Assembly: GCA_026706735.1 (NCBI GenBank)
Contig: JAPOYD010000100.1
Span: 1-42,943, forward strand
Source of the DNA: Nitrospinota bacterium
GTDB lineage: Bacteria > UBA8248
Reading direction: 5' to 3'
DNA length: 42,943 nucleotides
The notes under the pieces are model-generated. The model saw nothing but the letters and a program-made list of their open reading frames with translations. It was not told the DNA's origin and did not search any database. The position numbers and the translations under genes were made by a program. Below are positions 17,066-25,808 of the stretch, piece by piece; position 1 is the stretch's first letter, and each line of letters opens with the position of its first letter.

Positions 17066-18031
17066 GTGAAGTCGAATTCCGGGTTGTCCCGAAAGCGTCT
17101 GGGCGAGATGTACCGCACCATGCTCAGGATCCGCCGTTTCGAAGAGACGGCGGACGATCTCTACATGGCGGGCAAGGTGGTGGGCGGCGTGCACGTGAGC
17201 ATCGGCCAGGAGGCGTGTTCCGCCGGCGTGTGCGCGGCCTTGCGGGAGGATGACGCCGTACTCACCACCCACCGGGGACACGGGCACTCCATCGCCAAGG
17301 GAACGCGCCTGCCCGAGATGCTGGCCGAACTGATGGGGAAAGTGACCGGCCTTTGCCGCTCCAAGGGCGGCTCGATGCATATCGCAGACGTTTCGAAGGG
17401 CCACTATGGCGCTCATTCCATCGTGGGCGCGAACATGCCAATGGCGGCGGGCATCGGCCTCGCGTATCAACTCGAAGGGAAAGACCGCGTGGCGGTGGTC
17501 TTCTTCGGCGACGGGGCTTCGAACAACGGGGCGTTTCACGAGGCGATGAACCTGTGCGCCATCTGGAAGCTGCCGGTCGTTTTTTTCTGCGAGAACAACC
17601 AGTACGCCGTCAGCGTGCCGGCGGAGTATTCCACCTCGGTGGACGACATCAGCGTGCGCTCGAAGGGCTATGACGCCCCCGGCCTGACGGTGGACGGCAT
17701 GGACGTGGCGGCGGTCTACGAGGCGAGCCGCGAGGCCGTGTCGCACGCGCGGCGCGGTCTGGGGCCGAGCCTCGTCGAGGCGAAGACCTACCGGTTTTTC
17801 GGCCACTCGCGCGGCGACCCGCACTACGGCATGTACCGGACGAAAGAGGAATGGGAGGGTTGGAAGGAAAGAGACCCCCTCATCGTGTGCGAGAAGATGC
17901 TCAAGATGACGGCAAAGCAAAAGAAAGCGCATGCCGATGCGGTGGAGGCGGAGATTCGCGAAGCGATCGAGTTTGCGGAGAACAGCCCCGAGCCCGAGGA
18001 AAGTGTGGCGCTCGAGGACATCTTTGCCTGA
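17066..18031 (+). CDS. Acetoin/pyruvate dehydrogenase-type E1 alpha subunit, pair 2
   Basis: 321 aa from GTG 17066 (TTG at 17063 is equally possible; AGGGGA at 17051-17056 serves either). The track ORF reaching back to 16814 is out-of-frame overlap with E1 beta 1. Its sequence follows pair 1 closely: MLRIRRFEE, HVSIGQEACSAGVCAALREDDAVLTTHRGHGHSIAKG, and ThDP motif GDGASNNGAFHEAMNLCAIWKLPVVFFCENN. The clearest differences lie in the N-terminus, around AVSVPAEYSTSV, and at the C-terminus. It lies 13 nt after pair 1, so all four E1 genes are probably one transcript. Confidence 0.92.
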   Translation: MKSNSGLSRKRLGEMYRTMLRIRRFEETADDLYMAGKVVGGVHVSIGQEACSAGVCAALREDDAVLTTHRGHGHSIAKGTRLPEMLAELMGKVTGLCRSKGGSMHIADVSKGHYGAHSIVGANMPMAAGIGLAYQLEGKDRVAVVFFGDGASNNGAFHEAMNLCAIWKLPVVFFCENNQYAVSVPAEYSTSVDDISVRSKGYDAPGLTVDGMDVAAVYEASREAVSHARRGLGPSLVEAKTYRFFGHSRGDPHYGMYRTKEEWEGWKERDPLIVCEKMLKMTAKQKKAHADAVEAEIREAIEFAENSPEPEESVALEDIFA

Positions 18032-18042
18032 GGAAACCCGGT

Positions 18043-19026
18043 ATGCCTGAACTCACATACGTCGAAGCCCTGAACGAGGCGCTCCATGAAGAGATGGCGC
18101 GCGACGAGAAGGTGTTCCTTATGGGCGAGGACGTGGCGTTCGATTATTTCGGCGTGTGCTCGGGGTTGGCGGATCGCTTCGGCCGCGACCGTGTGCGCGA
18201 TACGCCCATCTGCGAACTGGGATTCACGGGCGCAGGCGTGGGCGCGGCGATGGCGGGCTTTCGGCCCATCGTGGACTTGCGCTTCATGGATTTCACCACC
18301 TACGCGCTCGACCCCATCGTGAACCAGGCGGCGAAGCTCCGCTACATGCTCGGGGGACAGCTTTCGGTTCCCATGGTGGCGCGGATACCCAGCGGCGCGG
18401 GGCTCCAGTACGGCGCGACACACGGGCAGTCGCTCGAAGCGTGGTTCATGCAGGTGCCTGGATTGAAGGTCCTCTACCCGAGCTGCGCGCCCGACGCCAA
18501 AGGGCTGCTCAAGGCCGCCGTCCGGGACGACAACCCGGTCATGTTCATCGAGCACAGGCTGCTCTACGCGCAAAAGACGAAACAAAGCGTTCCCGAGGGC
18601 GATCACACCACGCCCATCGGGGTGGCCGACGTGAAGCGAGTGGGCGTGGACGCCACCATCGTGGGAATCGGCTATCAGATGGGCCATTGCCTGGAAGCTG
18701 CCGAGGCTCTGGCGGTAGAGGGAATCGAGTGCGAGGTCATCGACCCGCTCTCGCTCTCGCCCCTGGACGTGGAGACCATCACGGCCTCCGTGCGCAAGAC
18801 GAGCCGCTGCGTCATCGTGGAAGAGGGCCATCTGAGGAGCGGCGTGGGCGCCGAGATTTCCGCCGCCATACAGGAGGCGGTGTTCGAATACCTCGATGCA
18901 CCCATCGGCCGCGTGGCCGCGCTCATGGCGCCGATTCCCGTTCAGACGAAACTCGAGAAGTTCGTGCTCCCCAGCACGGAGAAAGTCATCGCGGCGGTGC
19001 GCAAAACCCTGGGCGTCGCTGCCTGA
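18043..19026 (+). CDS. Acetoin/pyruvate dehydrogenase-type E1 beta subunit, pair 2
   Basis: 327 aa from ATG 18043 (TGAGGAA upstream), 11 nt after E1 alpha 2. Motifs are MPELTYVEALNEALHEEMARDEKVFLMGEDVAFDYFGVCSGLADRF, RDTPICELGFTGAGVGAAMAGFRPIVD, and LRYMLGGQLSVPMVARIPSGAG. The FDYFGVCSGL stretch is the usual GxFxxxxGL-type pattern of acetoin and branched-chain enzymes, which pair 1 has lost. The stop is 1 nt from the stop of the convergent FAA hydrolase gene, leaving no room for a terminator. Confidence 0.92.
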   Translation: MPELTYVEALNEALHEEMARDEKVFLMGEDVAFDYFGVCSGLADRFGRDRVRDTPICELGFTGAGVGAAMAGFRPIVDLRFMDFTTYALDPIVNQAAKLRYMLGGQLSVPMVARIPSGAGLQYGATHGQSLEAWFMQVPGLKVLYPSCAPDAKGLLKAAVRDDNPVMFIEHRLLYAQKTKQSVPEGDHTTPIGVADVKRVGVDATIVGIGYQMGHCLEAAEALAVEGIECEVIDPLSLSPLDVETITASVRKTSRCVIVEEGHLRSGVGAEISAAIQEAVFEYLDAPIGRVAALMAPIPVQTKLEKFVLPSTEKVIAAVRKTLGVAA

Positions 19027-19027
19027 C

Positions 19028-20011
19028 CTAGTCCTGAGCGACGATGGGGTTTCGCAACAACCCCACGTGCTCGACCTCGCATTCCACCACGTCTCCCGGC
19101 TTCAGGAGGAAGGGTTCGGGGTCTTCCTGCTCCAGCGCCACGCCGCAGAACGTGCCCGATGAGATGATGTCTCCCGGCTCCAGCGACATCTGGCTGTAGA
19201 AGGCGATGAGCTCGGGGATCTTGAAGATCATGTCGGTCAGAAGCTCGTCCTGGCGCGTCTCGCCGTTCACCCGGCATTGCACGCGCAGGGATTCGGGGTT
19301 CGGCACCTCGTCCGCCGTAACGATGTAGGGGCCGATGGGGTTGGTGGTGTCGAAGTTCTTGCCCAGGAACACCCCGCCTAAAGCGGCGGAGCGCTGCACT
19401 TCGCGCGCCGTGATGTCGTTGTAGACCGTGTAGCCCATGATGACGTCGAAGGCGTTCTCGGGCTTCACGTCCTTGCAGTATTTGCCGATGATGAAGCCGA
19501 CCTCCACCTCGTAATCCAGCATTTTGGTCTGCTTGGGATAGAGCACCGGCTCCTCGTGGCCGACGAGCGAGGAGTCGAAGCGCGGCGCGCCGGGCACGTT
19601 TTCGGGAACCGCATGACCCGTGTTCGCGACGTGCTTGTTCGAGTTGAGGCCTGTGTGGAAGAACTTGCCGGGATGGGGGATCGGCGCTCTCAGGCGAACG
19701 TGCCTGTCTTTCAGGGCGGCGAACTCTCCATCCGGCCCCGCAGGTTCTCCGCCTGAGGCGATTATCTCTTCCGCGTGACCGAGCGCCGCGCCCGCCGCTG
19801 CCATGGCCGGTTCGCCGCCGCAGAGAAATTCGCGCATGTCCCTGGGGATCCGTGCGTTCGCCATGGCGTAGGGGCGCCCTTCGCCTTCCGTTTCCACGAG
19901 ATAGCTCGCGTAGGCGAGGCGCAGGTCGAGCATTCTCCCGTCTTTCAGGACAGCGCCAAGGCTGTCTCCCGTGGCGCCCGGTGAGAGGTTCTGGTAGGAG
20001 GCGAGTTTCAT
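19028..20011 (-). CDS. FAA (fumarylacetoacetate) hydrolase family protein
   Basis: 327 aa from ATG 20011 (AAGGAGA upstream). The 1155-aa track ORF is read-through antisense to the permeases. The N-terminal domain is about residues 1-95. The catalytic domain carries the metal-binding Glu/Asp set in DYEVEVGFIIGKYCKDV, with YNDITAREVQ and GKNFDTTNPIGPYIVTADEV, then SSGTFCGVALEQ. Family members hydrolyse or decarboxylate 2,4-dioxo compounds from aromatic degradation, or act as ureidoglycolate lyase-like enzymes. It is convergent with the E1 operon and divergent from the permease operon. A related gene is cut at the left window edge. Confidence 0.92.
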   Translation of the reverse strand: MKLASYQNLSPGATGDSLGAVLKDGRMLDLRLAYASYLVETEGEGRPYAMANARIPRDMREFLCGGEPAMAAAGAALGHAEEIIASGGEPAGPDGEFAALKDRHVRLRAPIPHPGKFFHTGLNSNKHVANTGHAVPENVPGAPRFDSSLVGHEEPVLYPKQTKMLDYEVEVGFIIGKYCKDVKPENAFDVIMGYTVYNDITAREVQRSAALGGVFLGKNFDTTNPIGPYIVTADEVPNPESLRVQCRVNGETRQDELLTDMIFKIPELIAFYSQMSLEPGDIISSGTFCGVALEQEDPEPFLLKPGDVVECEVEHVGLLRNPIVAQD

Positions 20012-20180
20012 GGACGTCTCCTTTCGATGATGAAAGCAAAGAATAGCGCAAGTTATGAAGGGACGCGCATCGCAATTTCCGCATCCTACAGAACGGAAGC
20101 GCGGTCTGTCCATAAAGAGGGGAGCCGCCCGGCGCATGAAGATTTGAAATGTTTCAGGTTGTGCGCAAGTGCCGTAGCTC

Positions 20181-20209
20181 TTGACGAGCCGCCGAAAGAA
20201 GGGGATAAG
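20181..20209 (+). promoter_or_regulatory. Candidate promoter of the Dpp-type permease operon
   Basis: TTGACG (20181-20186), a 17-bp spacer, then GATAAG (20204-20209), 61 nt upstream of the permease start. The boxes resemble those before the two SBP genes (TTGACG and GATAAA), so shared expression is possible. Confidence 0.45.
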
Positions 20210-20269
20210 TAATCTCTCACGTATATAGGGCGTACTTGTGTTCAATCGTTTTTCGGCAAGGGTTTCACC

Positions 20270-21289
20270 ATGCGCACTTATATCATCAGACGCTGTCTGC
20301 AGAGCTTCATCGTGTTCGGGGCGATCCTGATCATCGTGTTCTCGATGCTGCAGATCACGGGGAACCCGGCCGCCGTCCTGATGCCGCTCGATTCCACCGA
20401 AGAGGACATCCAGGCCTTCAGCAAGGAGATGGGCTTCGACCAGCCCATACCGATCCAGTTCGCCAAGTTCATGCTGGGCTCGGACCTCGTGGACGACTTG
20501 CTCGGCGCCGAACGAGAGAAAGAAAAGGTCGATGAACTCGAACGCGACCCCGATGCGCCCAAGATCGTGAGGACCAAGGGCGTGATTCGAGGGGATTTCG
20601 GTTTTTCCTACCGCCACGAGATTCCGGCGATGGGCCTCGTGCTCGAGCATTTCCCGAACACGGTTCTCCTCGCTTTGGCGGCGGTCCTGATAGCCGTGGT
20701 GATCTCCATACCCGCCGGGGTCTTGTCGGCGACTTTCCGCAATACGTGGATCGACTACACCAGTTCGGTCGGGGCGATGTTCGGCCAGTCGATGCCGAAC
20801 TTCTGGCTCGGGCTCTTGCTCATCATATTCTTCGCCGTGTATCTCGGCTGGCTGCCCACGTCGGGTTACGACGCCTGGTATTACATCATCCTGCCGGCGA
20901 TCACGGCGGGGCTCTACGCCACGGCGCGCATCACGCGCCTCGTGCGCTCCCAGATGCTCGACGTGCTGGGCATGGACTACGTGCGCACGGCGCGCTCGAA
21001 GGGAATCGTGGAGTGGATCGTGGTGGTGCGCCACGCGCTCAAGAACGCGTCCATCCCCGTCGTCACCCTGGTGGGCTTCGAACTGGGCATTCTGCTCGGC
21101 GGCACGGTGGTGACGGAAGCCGTCTTCGCGTGGCCGGGGGTGGGTTTTCTGGTGGTGGACGCCATCAACAATCAGGACTATCCCATCGTTCAGGCGGCGG
21201 TGGCCCTGCTGGCGTTTGTATTCGTTTTCGTGAACCTCGTGGTCGACATTCTCTACGCATGGCTCGACCCGAGAATTTCCTATAGCTAA
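20270..21289 (+). CDS. ABC transporter permease, DppB/OppB family
   Basis: 339 aa integral membrane protein. It starts MRTYIIRRCLQSFIVFGAILIIVFSMLQITGNPAAVLMP (first membrane segment, typical DppB opening) and has five further hydrophobic segments. The EAA-type loop, which contacts the ATPase, is DYVRTARSKGIVEWIVVVRHALKNASIPVVT. The periplasmic region after the first segment has a charged stretch (LLGAEREKEKVDELERDPDAPKIVRTKG) longer than I expect for this family. It pairs with the next gene 15 nt downstream. The window has no DppD/DppF ATPase and no binding protein beside it; the two family 5 SBPs at 9601-13130 are plausible partners. Confidence 0.92.
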   Translation: MRTYIIRRCLQSFIVFGAILIIVFSMLQITGNPAAVLMPLDSTEEDIQAFSKEMGFDQPIPIQFAKFMLGSDLVDDLLGAEREKEKVDELERDPDAPKIVRTKGVIRGDFGFSYRHEIPAMGLVLEHFPNTVLLALAAVLIAVVISIPAGVLSATFRNTWIDYTSSVGAMFGQSMPNFWLGLLLIIFFAVYLGWLPTSGYDAWYYIILPAITAGLYATARITRLVRSQMLDVLGMDYVRTARSKGIVEWIVVVRHALKNASIPVVTLVGFELGILLGGTVVTEAVFAWPGVGFLVVDAINNQDYPIVQAAVALLAFVFVFVNLVVDILYAWLDPRISYS

Positions 21290-21304
21290 GGGGTAAGGCG
21301 CACG

Positions 21305-22234
21305 ATGGTTGTCGACGACAGGGCGGCGACGCTCGACATAGAAATCGATGAGGACATGGAACGCGGACCGAGCGATTTTCAGCTCGCAATGCAGGAGTTG
21401 AAGCGCAGGCCGCCTGCGATCTTCGGCGCGTTCTTCGTATCTCTCGTTATCATCTTCGCCCTCGTGCCCGAGATATTCTCCCCGCTGGATCCGCTTTCCC
21501 AGGACCTGGGGCGCTATCTCAAGGCGCCCGGCTACGTGGACAAGGCGGGAGATACCTACTGGCTCGGCACCGACCAGCAAGGCCGCGATATCCTGAGCCG
21601 CATCATCTGGGGCTCGCGCATATCGCTCATCGTCGGCATCGCCGCCGTCATCGTGAGCGGGCTCATCGGCATCACGGTCGGCATCTTCGCGGGCTATTTC
21701 GGCGGCTGGGTGGACACCATCATCAGCCGCATCATCGATACGGCCCTGGCCGTTCCCTTCATCCTGCTGGCCATCAGCCTGGTGGCGATACTGGGGCCGA
21801 GCCTGCAGAACATCGTCCTGGTCATCGCGCTCAGGACCTGGCTCGTCTACGCGCGGGTGGTGCGCGCCGAGGTTCTCTCCATCAAGGAGCACGAGTTCGT
21901 CACCGGAGCGAAGGCGACCGGCTGCGGCACGCTGCGGATCTTGTTCATCTATCTCTTCCCGAACGTGGCTTCCACGACCATCGTCATCGCCACCCTGTAC
22001 CTGGGCCGGATGATCATCATCGAATCGGCACTCTCCTTCCTCGGGCTGGGCGTACCGCCTCCCACGCCGACGTGGGGCGGAATGCTCGCCGACGGCAGGA
22101 GCTTTCTCGACACGGCCTGGTGGATAGCGCTCTTCCCGGGCCTCATCCTCATGCTCACGGTCCTGAGCGTGAACCTTCTGGGCGACTGGCTGCGTGACGT
22201 GCTCGACCCGAGAATGAAGCGCCTGGCCGAGTAG
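21305..22234 (+). CDS. ABC transporter permease, DppC/OppC family
   Basis: 309 aa. A cytoplasmic N-terminal tail rich in acidic residues (about 1-35) precedes the first membrane segment (AIFGAFFVSLVIIFALVPEIFSPLDP). The signature HWLGTDxxGRDxxSR-like stretch reads YWLGTDQQGRDILSRIIWGSRISL. The EAA loop is EFVTGAKATGCGTLRILFIYLFPNVASTTIVI, and the C-terminus has SFLGLGVPPPTPTWGGML and NLLGDWLRDVLDPR. It is complete and should form the channel with the DppB-like protein. The next gene follows by 25 nt, so transport and catabolism may be co-transcribed. Confidence 0.93.
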   Translation: MVVDDRAATLDIEIDEDMERGPSDFQLAMQELKRRPPAIFGAFFVSLVIIFALVPEIFSPLDPLSQDLGRYLKAPGYVDKAGDTYWLGTDQQGRDILSRIIWGSRISLIVGIAAVIVSGLIGITVGIFAGYFGGWVDTIISRIIDTALAVPFILLAISLVAILGPSLQNIVLVIALRTWLVYARVVRAEVLSIKEHEFVTGAKATGCGTLRILFIYLFPNVASTTIVIATLYLGRMIIIESALSFLGLGVPPPTPTWGGMLADGRSFLDTAWWIALFPGLILMLTVLSVNLLGDWLRDVLDPRMKRLAE

Positions 22235-22259
22235 CGCCCCTGACGGGAGGAACCTCTCC

Positions 22260-23252
22260 ATGTCGAACCCCGAACTTCCCCCGAGCGTTCTGGTGCGCGA
22301 CGTCGTCATGCGTGACGGCATCCAGAACCTGAAACAAGTGCTGCCCACCGAACTCAAAATCGAGATCATCGAAGGCCTGGCGGACGCAGGCATCCGCCGC
22401 ATCGAGGCCACGAGCTTCATGAACCCCAAGGCCGTGCCCGCCACGGCGGACGCGGACGAGGTGATGCGCCGCATCAGGCGAAAGCCGGGCGTCACCTACG
22501 AGTGCCTCGTCGCCAACGAGCGCGGCGCGCGCCGGGCGGTGGACGCAGGGAGCGACGGGGTGCAGCAGGTCATCTCCATCACGGACGTCCACAACCGAGC
22601 GAACGTGAACCGTTCCGTGAAGCAGAGCCTGGAAGAGATGGCCAGGATATCCAAAATCGTGAAGGGCGCGGGCATCCCCTTCAGCGGGGCGATCAGCCTC
22701 TCGACGGGGTGTCCCTACACCGGACGCGTGGCGGAAGAGTTGGTTTACGAGGTCGCCGAGAAGTACGACGGGCTGGGTGTGGACGAGTTTTTCCTGTGTG
22801 ATTCGATGGGCATGGGCGACCCCGCGCGGATGGCGCGCATGGTGAGCGAGCTGCGCCGCCGCTGGCCGGAGAAGGGCCTCGTGGTGCACCTGCACAACAC
22901 GCGCGGCATGGGCCTCGCCAACGCCCTGGCATCGATGCAGGCGGGCGCGGACGTGCTGGACGGCTCTTTGGGCGGCATCGGGGGCTGCCCCTTCGCGCCG
23001 AACGCTTCGGGCAACATTTCGACTGAGGATCTGGCCCATATGCTCTGGCTGATGGAGGTGGAAACGGGGGTGGACGTGGACGCTCTCATCCGCCTGGCGG
23101 AAAAGCTGGCCGACGCCATGGAAGCCCCTCTGCACGGCACGGTGCTCAAGGCGGGCAAGAGCTTCAAGAAGACGCCCACACCCGAGTGGCTCCTGGTGGA
23201 TGAGGACGCCCGCACCACCCAGGCGGTGGATGAGCTGGCCGTACGGTTCTAG
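22260..23252 (+). CDS. Hydroxymethylglutaryl-CoA lyase-like enzyme
   Basis: 330 aa from ATG 22260 (GGGAGGAA upstream). It is a DRE-TIM metallolyase: RDGIQNLKQVLPTELKIEIIEGLADAGIRRIEATSF near the N-terminus, metal-site HLHNTRGMGLANALASMQAGADVLDGSLGGIGGCPFAPNASGNISTEDLAHML near residues 205-260. The Cys of GGCPFAP is the catalytic position in HMG-CoA lyase. The family splits 3-hydroxy-3-methylglutaryl-CoA, or a related branched hydroxyacyl-CoA, into an acyl-CoA and a ketoacid. It lies next to a CaiB transferase gene, consistent with CoA-thioester breakdown; the exact substrate is unproven. Confidence 0.9.
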   Translation: MSNPELPPSVLVRDVVMRDGIQNLKQVLPTELKIEIIEGLADAGIRRIEATSFMNPKAVPATADADEVMRRIRRKPGVTYECLVANERGARRAVDAGSDGVQQVISITDVHNRANVNRSVKQSLEEMARISKIVKGAGIPFSGAISLSTGCPYTGRVAEELVYEVAEKYDGLGVDEFFLCDSMGMGDPARMARMVSELRRRWPEKGLVVHLHNTRGMGLANALASMQAGADVLDGSLGGIGGCPFAPNASGNISTEDLAHMLWLMEVETGVDVDALIRLAEKLADAMEAPLHGTVLKAGKSFKKTPTPEWLLVDEDARTTQAVDELAVRF

Positions 23253-23307
23253 GAAGCGCAGGGAGAGCGGGGTTTCGCACAATCACCCCCAGGCATTATT
23301 GCCGACC

Positions 23308-23340
23308 AAAAAGTAGGGACAGGTCGCGACCTGTCCCTAC
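23308..23340 (-). terminator. 28-bp perfect palindrome acting as terminator of the CaiB gene
   Basis: GTAGGGACAGGTCG is followed immediately by its exact reverse complement (23313-23340). On the minus strand it is followed by five T (23312-23308), which makes an intrinsic terminator for the CaiB gene ending at 23375. It belongs to the dispersed palindrome family found also at 41025-41048. The rest of the 122-bp convergent gap holds nothing else. Confidence 0.75.
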
Positions 23341-23374
23341 AGAGTCAATAAAAAACTGCACGCTTATCCTCCCA

Positions 23375-24586
23375 TCACCCCAAATCGATTCCCTCGGCTT
23401 TCAGTTTTTCTTCCGTGTAGCCGAGGCGCTCGATTAAAACTTCGCGGTTGCTGCTCCCCAGAGGCTCGCCCGCGTGGCGCACCATGCCCGGCGTGCGCGA
23501 CAGCTTGCCGAAGGCATCCTGCATCCGCACCGGGCCGCCCAGTTCCGCATCTTGCACCTCGGTGATGTTCCCGCGCGCGACCACCTGTTCGTTCTCCACC
23601 ACCATCTTCACGCTGTTGATGGGGGTGGCGGCGCCCTCGAATTCGGTCAACCGATCCATCACCTCATCAAGGGTCAGGGTTCTTACGGTCTTCTGGAGTT
23701 CTTCCTCGATGGCGTCCGCGTTTTTCATGCGCTCTCTGTTGTCGGCGAACCTGGGGTCGGCGATCAAGTCCTCGCGGCCCAGCCCCTTGCAGATGTTCTC
23801 GAAGATGGACTGGTTCGACCCCGCGATGAGCACCCAATGGCCGTCTTTGGTCTCGAAGTTGTTCCGGGGCACCGCGAACTCGAGGCGCGAGCCGCTCCTG
23901 CCCTGGATGAAGCCGAGCTGGTCGTAATAGATCACCTGGGGACCCAGCATGGTGAGCAACTGCTCGTAGATCGCCAGGTCTATCTGCTGGCCCTCGCCGC
24001 CCCTTTGCTCACGCTCGTGGAGTGCGACCATCACCAGAAACGCCGCGCCGATGCCTGTGGAGCAATCCCCCAGCCCCCAGGAGGGACTCAGGGGCGGACC
24101 GTCCGGGTAGCCGTTGATGTGGCTGAAGCCCGCGAAGGCCTCGGCCAGGGAGCCGAAGCCGGGGCGGTTCCTGTACGGCCCCGTTCTGCCGAATCCCGTG
24201 ATGGAGAGCATGATGACGGCGGAGTTCACCTCTTTCAGGTTCTCGTAGTCGAGACCCCATTTCTCCAGCACGCCGGTGCGGTAGTTCTCCACCACCACGT
24301 CGGCCTCGGCCACGAGTTTTTTCACCGCCTCGACGCCGAAGGGGGTTCTCAAGTCGAGCGTCACACTCTTCTTGTTGCGGTTGATCATCTTGTAGTAGAG
24401 GCCCACGCCGTTCTTGTTGTGGCCCCAAAGGCGCATGGGGTCGCCGCCCCTGGGATTTTCGATCTTGACGACATCCGCTCCGTAGTCTGCGAGATACATG
24501 GTGCAGAGCGGCCCCGCCAGATAGTTCGACATGTCCACGACGCGCACGCCCGCCAGGGGCATGCGCGCGGTTTGCTCATCGTTCAC
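23375..24586 (-). CDS. CaiB/BaiF family CoA-transferase (class III)
   Basis: 403 aa from GTG 24586 (GAGGA six bases upstream). Class III transferases move CoA between carboxylic acids. Family marks are GVRVVDMSNYLAGPLCTMYLADYGADVVKIENPRGGDPMRLWG, NRNKKSVTLDLRTPFGVEAVKKLVAEADVVVENYR, and GFGRTGPYRNRPGFGSLAEAF. The catalytic Asp lies in GLGDCSTGIGAAFLVMVALHER, as in formyl-CoA transferase. The C-terminal half has the usual PRNNFETKDGHWVLIAGSNQ. Donor and acceptor are unknown. It is divergent from the amidohydrolase gene and convergent with the lyase gene. Confidence 0.95.
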   Translation of the reverse strand: MNDEQTARMPLAGVRVVDMSNYLAGPLCTMYLADYGADVVKIENPRGGDPMRLWGHNKNGVGLYYKMINRNKKSVTLDLRTPFGVEAVKKLVAEADVVVENYRTGVLEKWGLDYENLKEVNSAVIMLSITGFGRTGPYRNRPGFGSLAEAFAGFSHINGYPDGPPLSPSWGLGDCSTGIGAAFLVMVALHEREQRGGEGQQIDLAIYEQLLTMLGPQVIYYDQLGFIQGRSGSRLEFAVPRNNFETKDGHWVLIAGSNQSIFENICKGLGREDLIADPRFADNRERMKNADAIEEELQKTVRTLTLDEVMDRLTEFEGAATPINSVKMVVENEQVVARGNITEVQDAELGGPVRMQDAFGKLSRTPGMVRHAGEPLGSSNREVLIERLGYTEEKLKAEGIDLG

Positions 24587-24695
24587 GGGTTGTCCTCACG
24601 AGAAAGCCTTCGCCTGCGTGTTCAGGAAACGGGGAGAATGCTATCATCCGGCGAATCCTTTTGGAATCAACCGAAGACTTTACGGGGAGAAAGCG

Positions 24696-25808
24696 ATGGG
24701 CTACCGGGGGATGCACGTCGTGGATGCCGACGCGCACTATCTCGAGGAAATCCGCGATTTCGCCAGGTATCTGAAAGGCCCCTCCGTCGAGCGCTTCGCC
24801 GACTGGAGCGGGCAGTACCACATGCCTGCCCTGGTGGGGGATCAGTACGACGTCATGCTCCACGGGCGCACCGTTCGGGGCGCAGAAGCGGGCAAGGGCG
24901 ATCAGGACGAGATGCTCGGCATGTCGAGTCCCGCCGACATACCCGTCGTGATGGAGCGCTTCGGCATCGACACCATCGTCATGATCCCCACCTACATGCT
25001 CATGGTCGAGTTCGTGCGCAACGCGAACCACGCCATGGACATCTGCAACGGCTACATCGACTACATGCTGGACGGCGTATGCGCGCCGGAAGAAGGAATC
25101 TACACGCTGGTGGTGGCCGCAGGCCGCGACCCGGCGCGAGCGGCGAAGATGATTGACCGCGTGGCGGGCAACCCCGCCGTTTGCGGGGTGGAGATGCTCG
25201 GAAGCGCCGAGCTTCCCCTGGGGGCCGAGGCGTACAACCCCATCTACGAGGCGGCGCAGCACCACGGGCTTCCCATCGTCTTGCACGCGAACTTCCTTGG
25301 GCCGGATCTGTCCAGTTTCGCCAAGTTTCCTTCCTTTTTAGAGAGCCACGCGCTGGACATGACGTGGTGCAACCAGGTGCAGCTCGTGAGCATGGTGATG
25401 GAGGGCGTGCCCGAGCGCTTCCCGGACCTCAAGATCGTGTTCCAGGAAAGCGGCATCACCTGGGTGGCGGGCCTCATGTACCGCCTCGACACCGAATACA
25501 TGCGCCGCCGCGCCGAGGCCCCCCTGCTCAGGAAGCTGCCGAGCGAATACATCAAGGATTTCTACTTCGGCACCCAGCCGATGGAGGATATGCCAAGAAA
25601 GCACCTCAAGATGTTCTTCGACCTGCTCGATGGGGAGAACAACTTCCTGTTCGCGAGCGACTGGCCCCATTTCGATTACGACGAGCCATCGGCGGTCGCC
25701 GACCTCCCGTTCCTGAGCGATGCGGGCCGCCGCAAGATCATGGGCGAGAACGCGCTGGGCGTCTTCCGCTTCACGGAAAAGACGGTGAACCTGGAGGCGA
25801 GCGCCTGA
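24696..25808 (+). CDS. Amidohydrolase-2 family protein (ACMSD-like metal-dependent hydrolase/decarboxylase)
   Basis: 370 aa from ATG 24696 (GGGGAGA upstream); the track start 24531 has no support. The metal-site pattern of this TIM-barrel family is visible: VVDADAHYLE at the N-terminus, GLPIVLHANF in the middle, and FASDWPHFDYDEPSAV near the C-terminus. PERFPDLKIVFQESGITWVAGLMYRLD is the standard barrel strand 6-7 region. Members decarboxylate or hydrolyse aromatic or carboxylic intermediates. The stop overlaps the start of the Rieske gene (TGATG), so the two are translationally coupled and probably act together. Confidence 0.92.
   Translation: MGYRGMHVVDADAHYLEEIRDFARYLKGPSVERFADWSGQYHMPALVGDQYDVMLHGRTVRGAEAGKGDQDEMLGMSSPADIPVVMERFGIDTIVMIPTYMLMVEFVRNANHAMDICNGYIDYMLDGVCAPEEGIYTLVVAAGRDPARAAKMIDRVAGNPAVCGVEMLGSAELPLGAEAYNPIYEAAQHHGLPIVLHANFLGPDLSSFAKFPSFLESHALDMTWCNQVQLVSMVMEGVPERFPDLKIVFQESGITWVAGLMYRLDTEYMRRRAEAPLLRKLPSEYIKDFYFGTQPMEDMPRKHLKMFFDLLDGENNFLFASDWPHFDYDEPSAVADLPFLSDAGRRKIMGENALGVFRFTEKTVNLEASA

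Noticed and set aside
19028-22495. 1155-aa minus-strand ORF
   Set aside because: Only the last 327 codons are a real gene (FAA hydrolase). The rest is antisense to two clear permease genes and has no family character; open frames are common on the opposite strand in GC-rich DNA.
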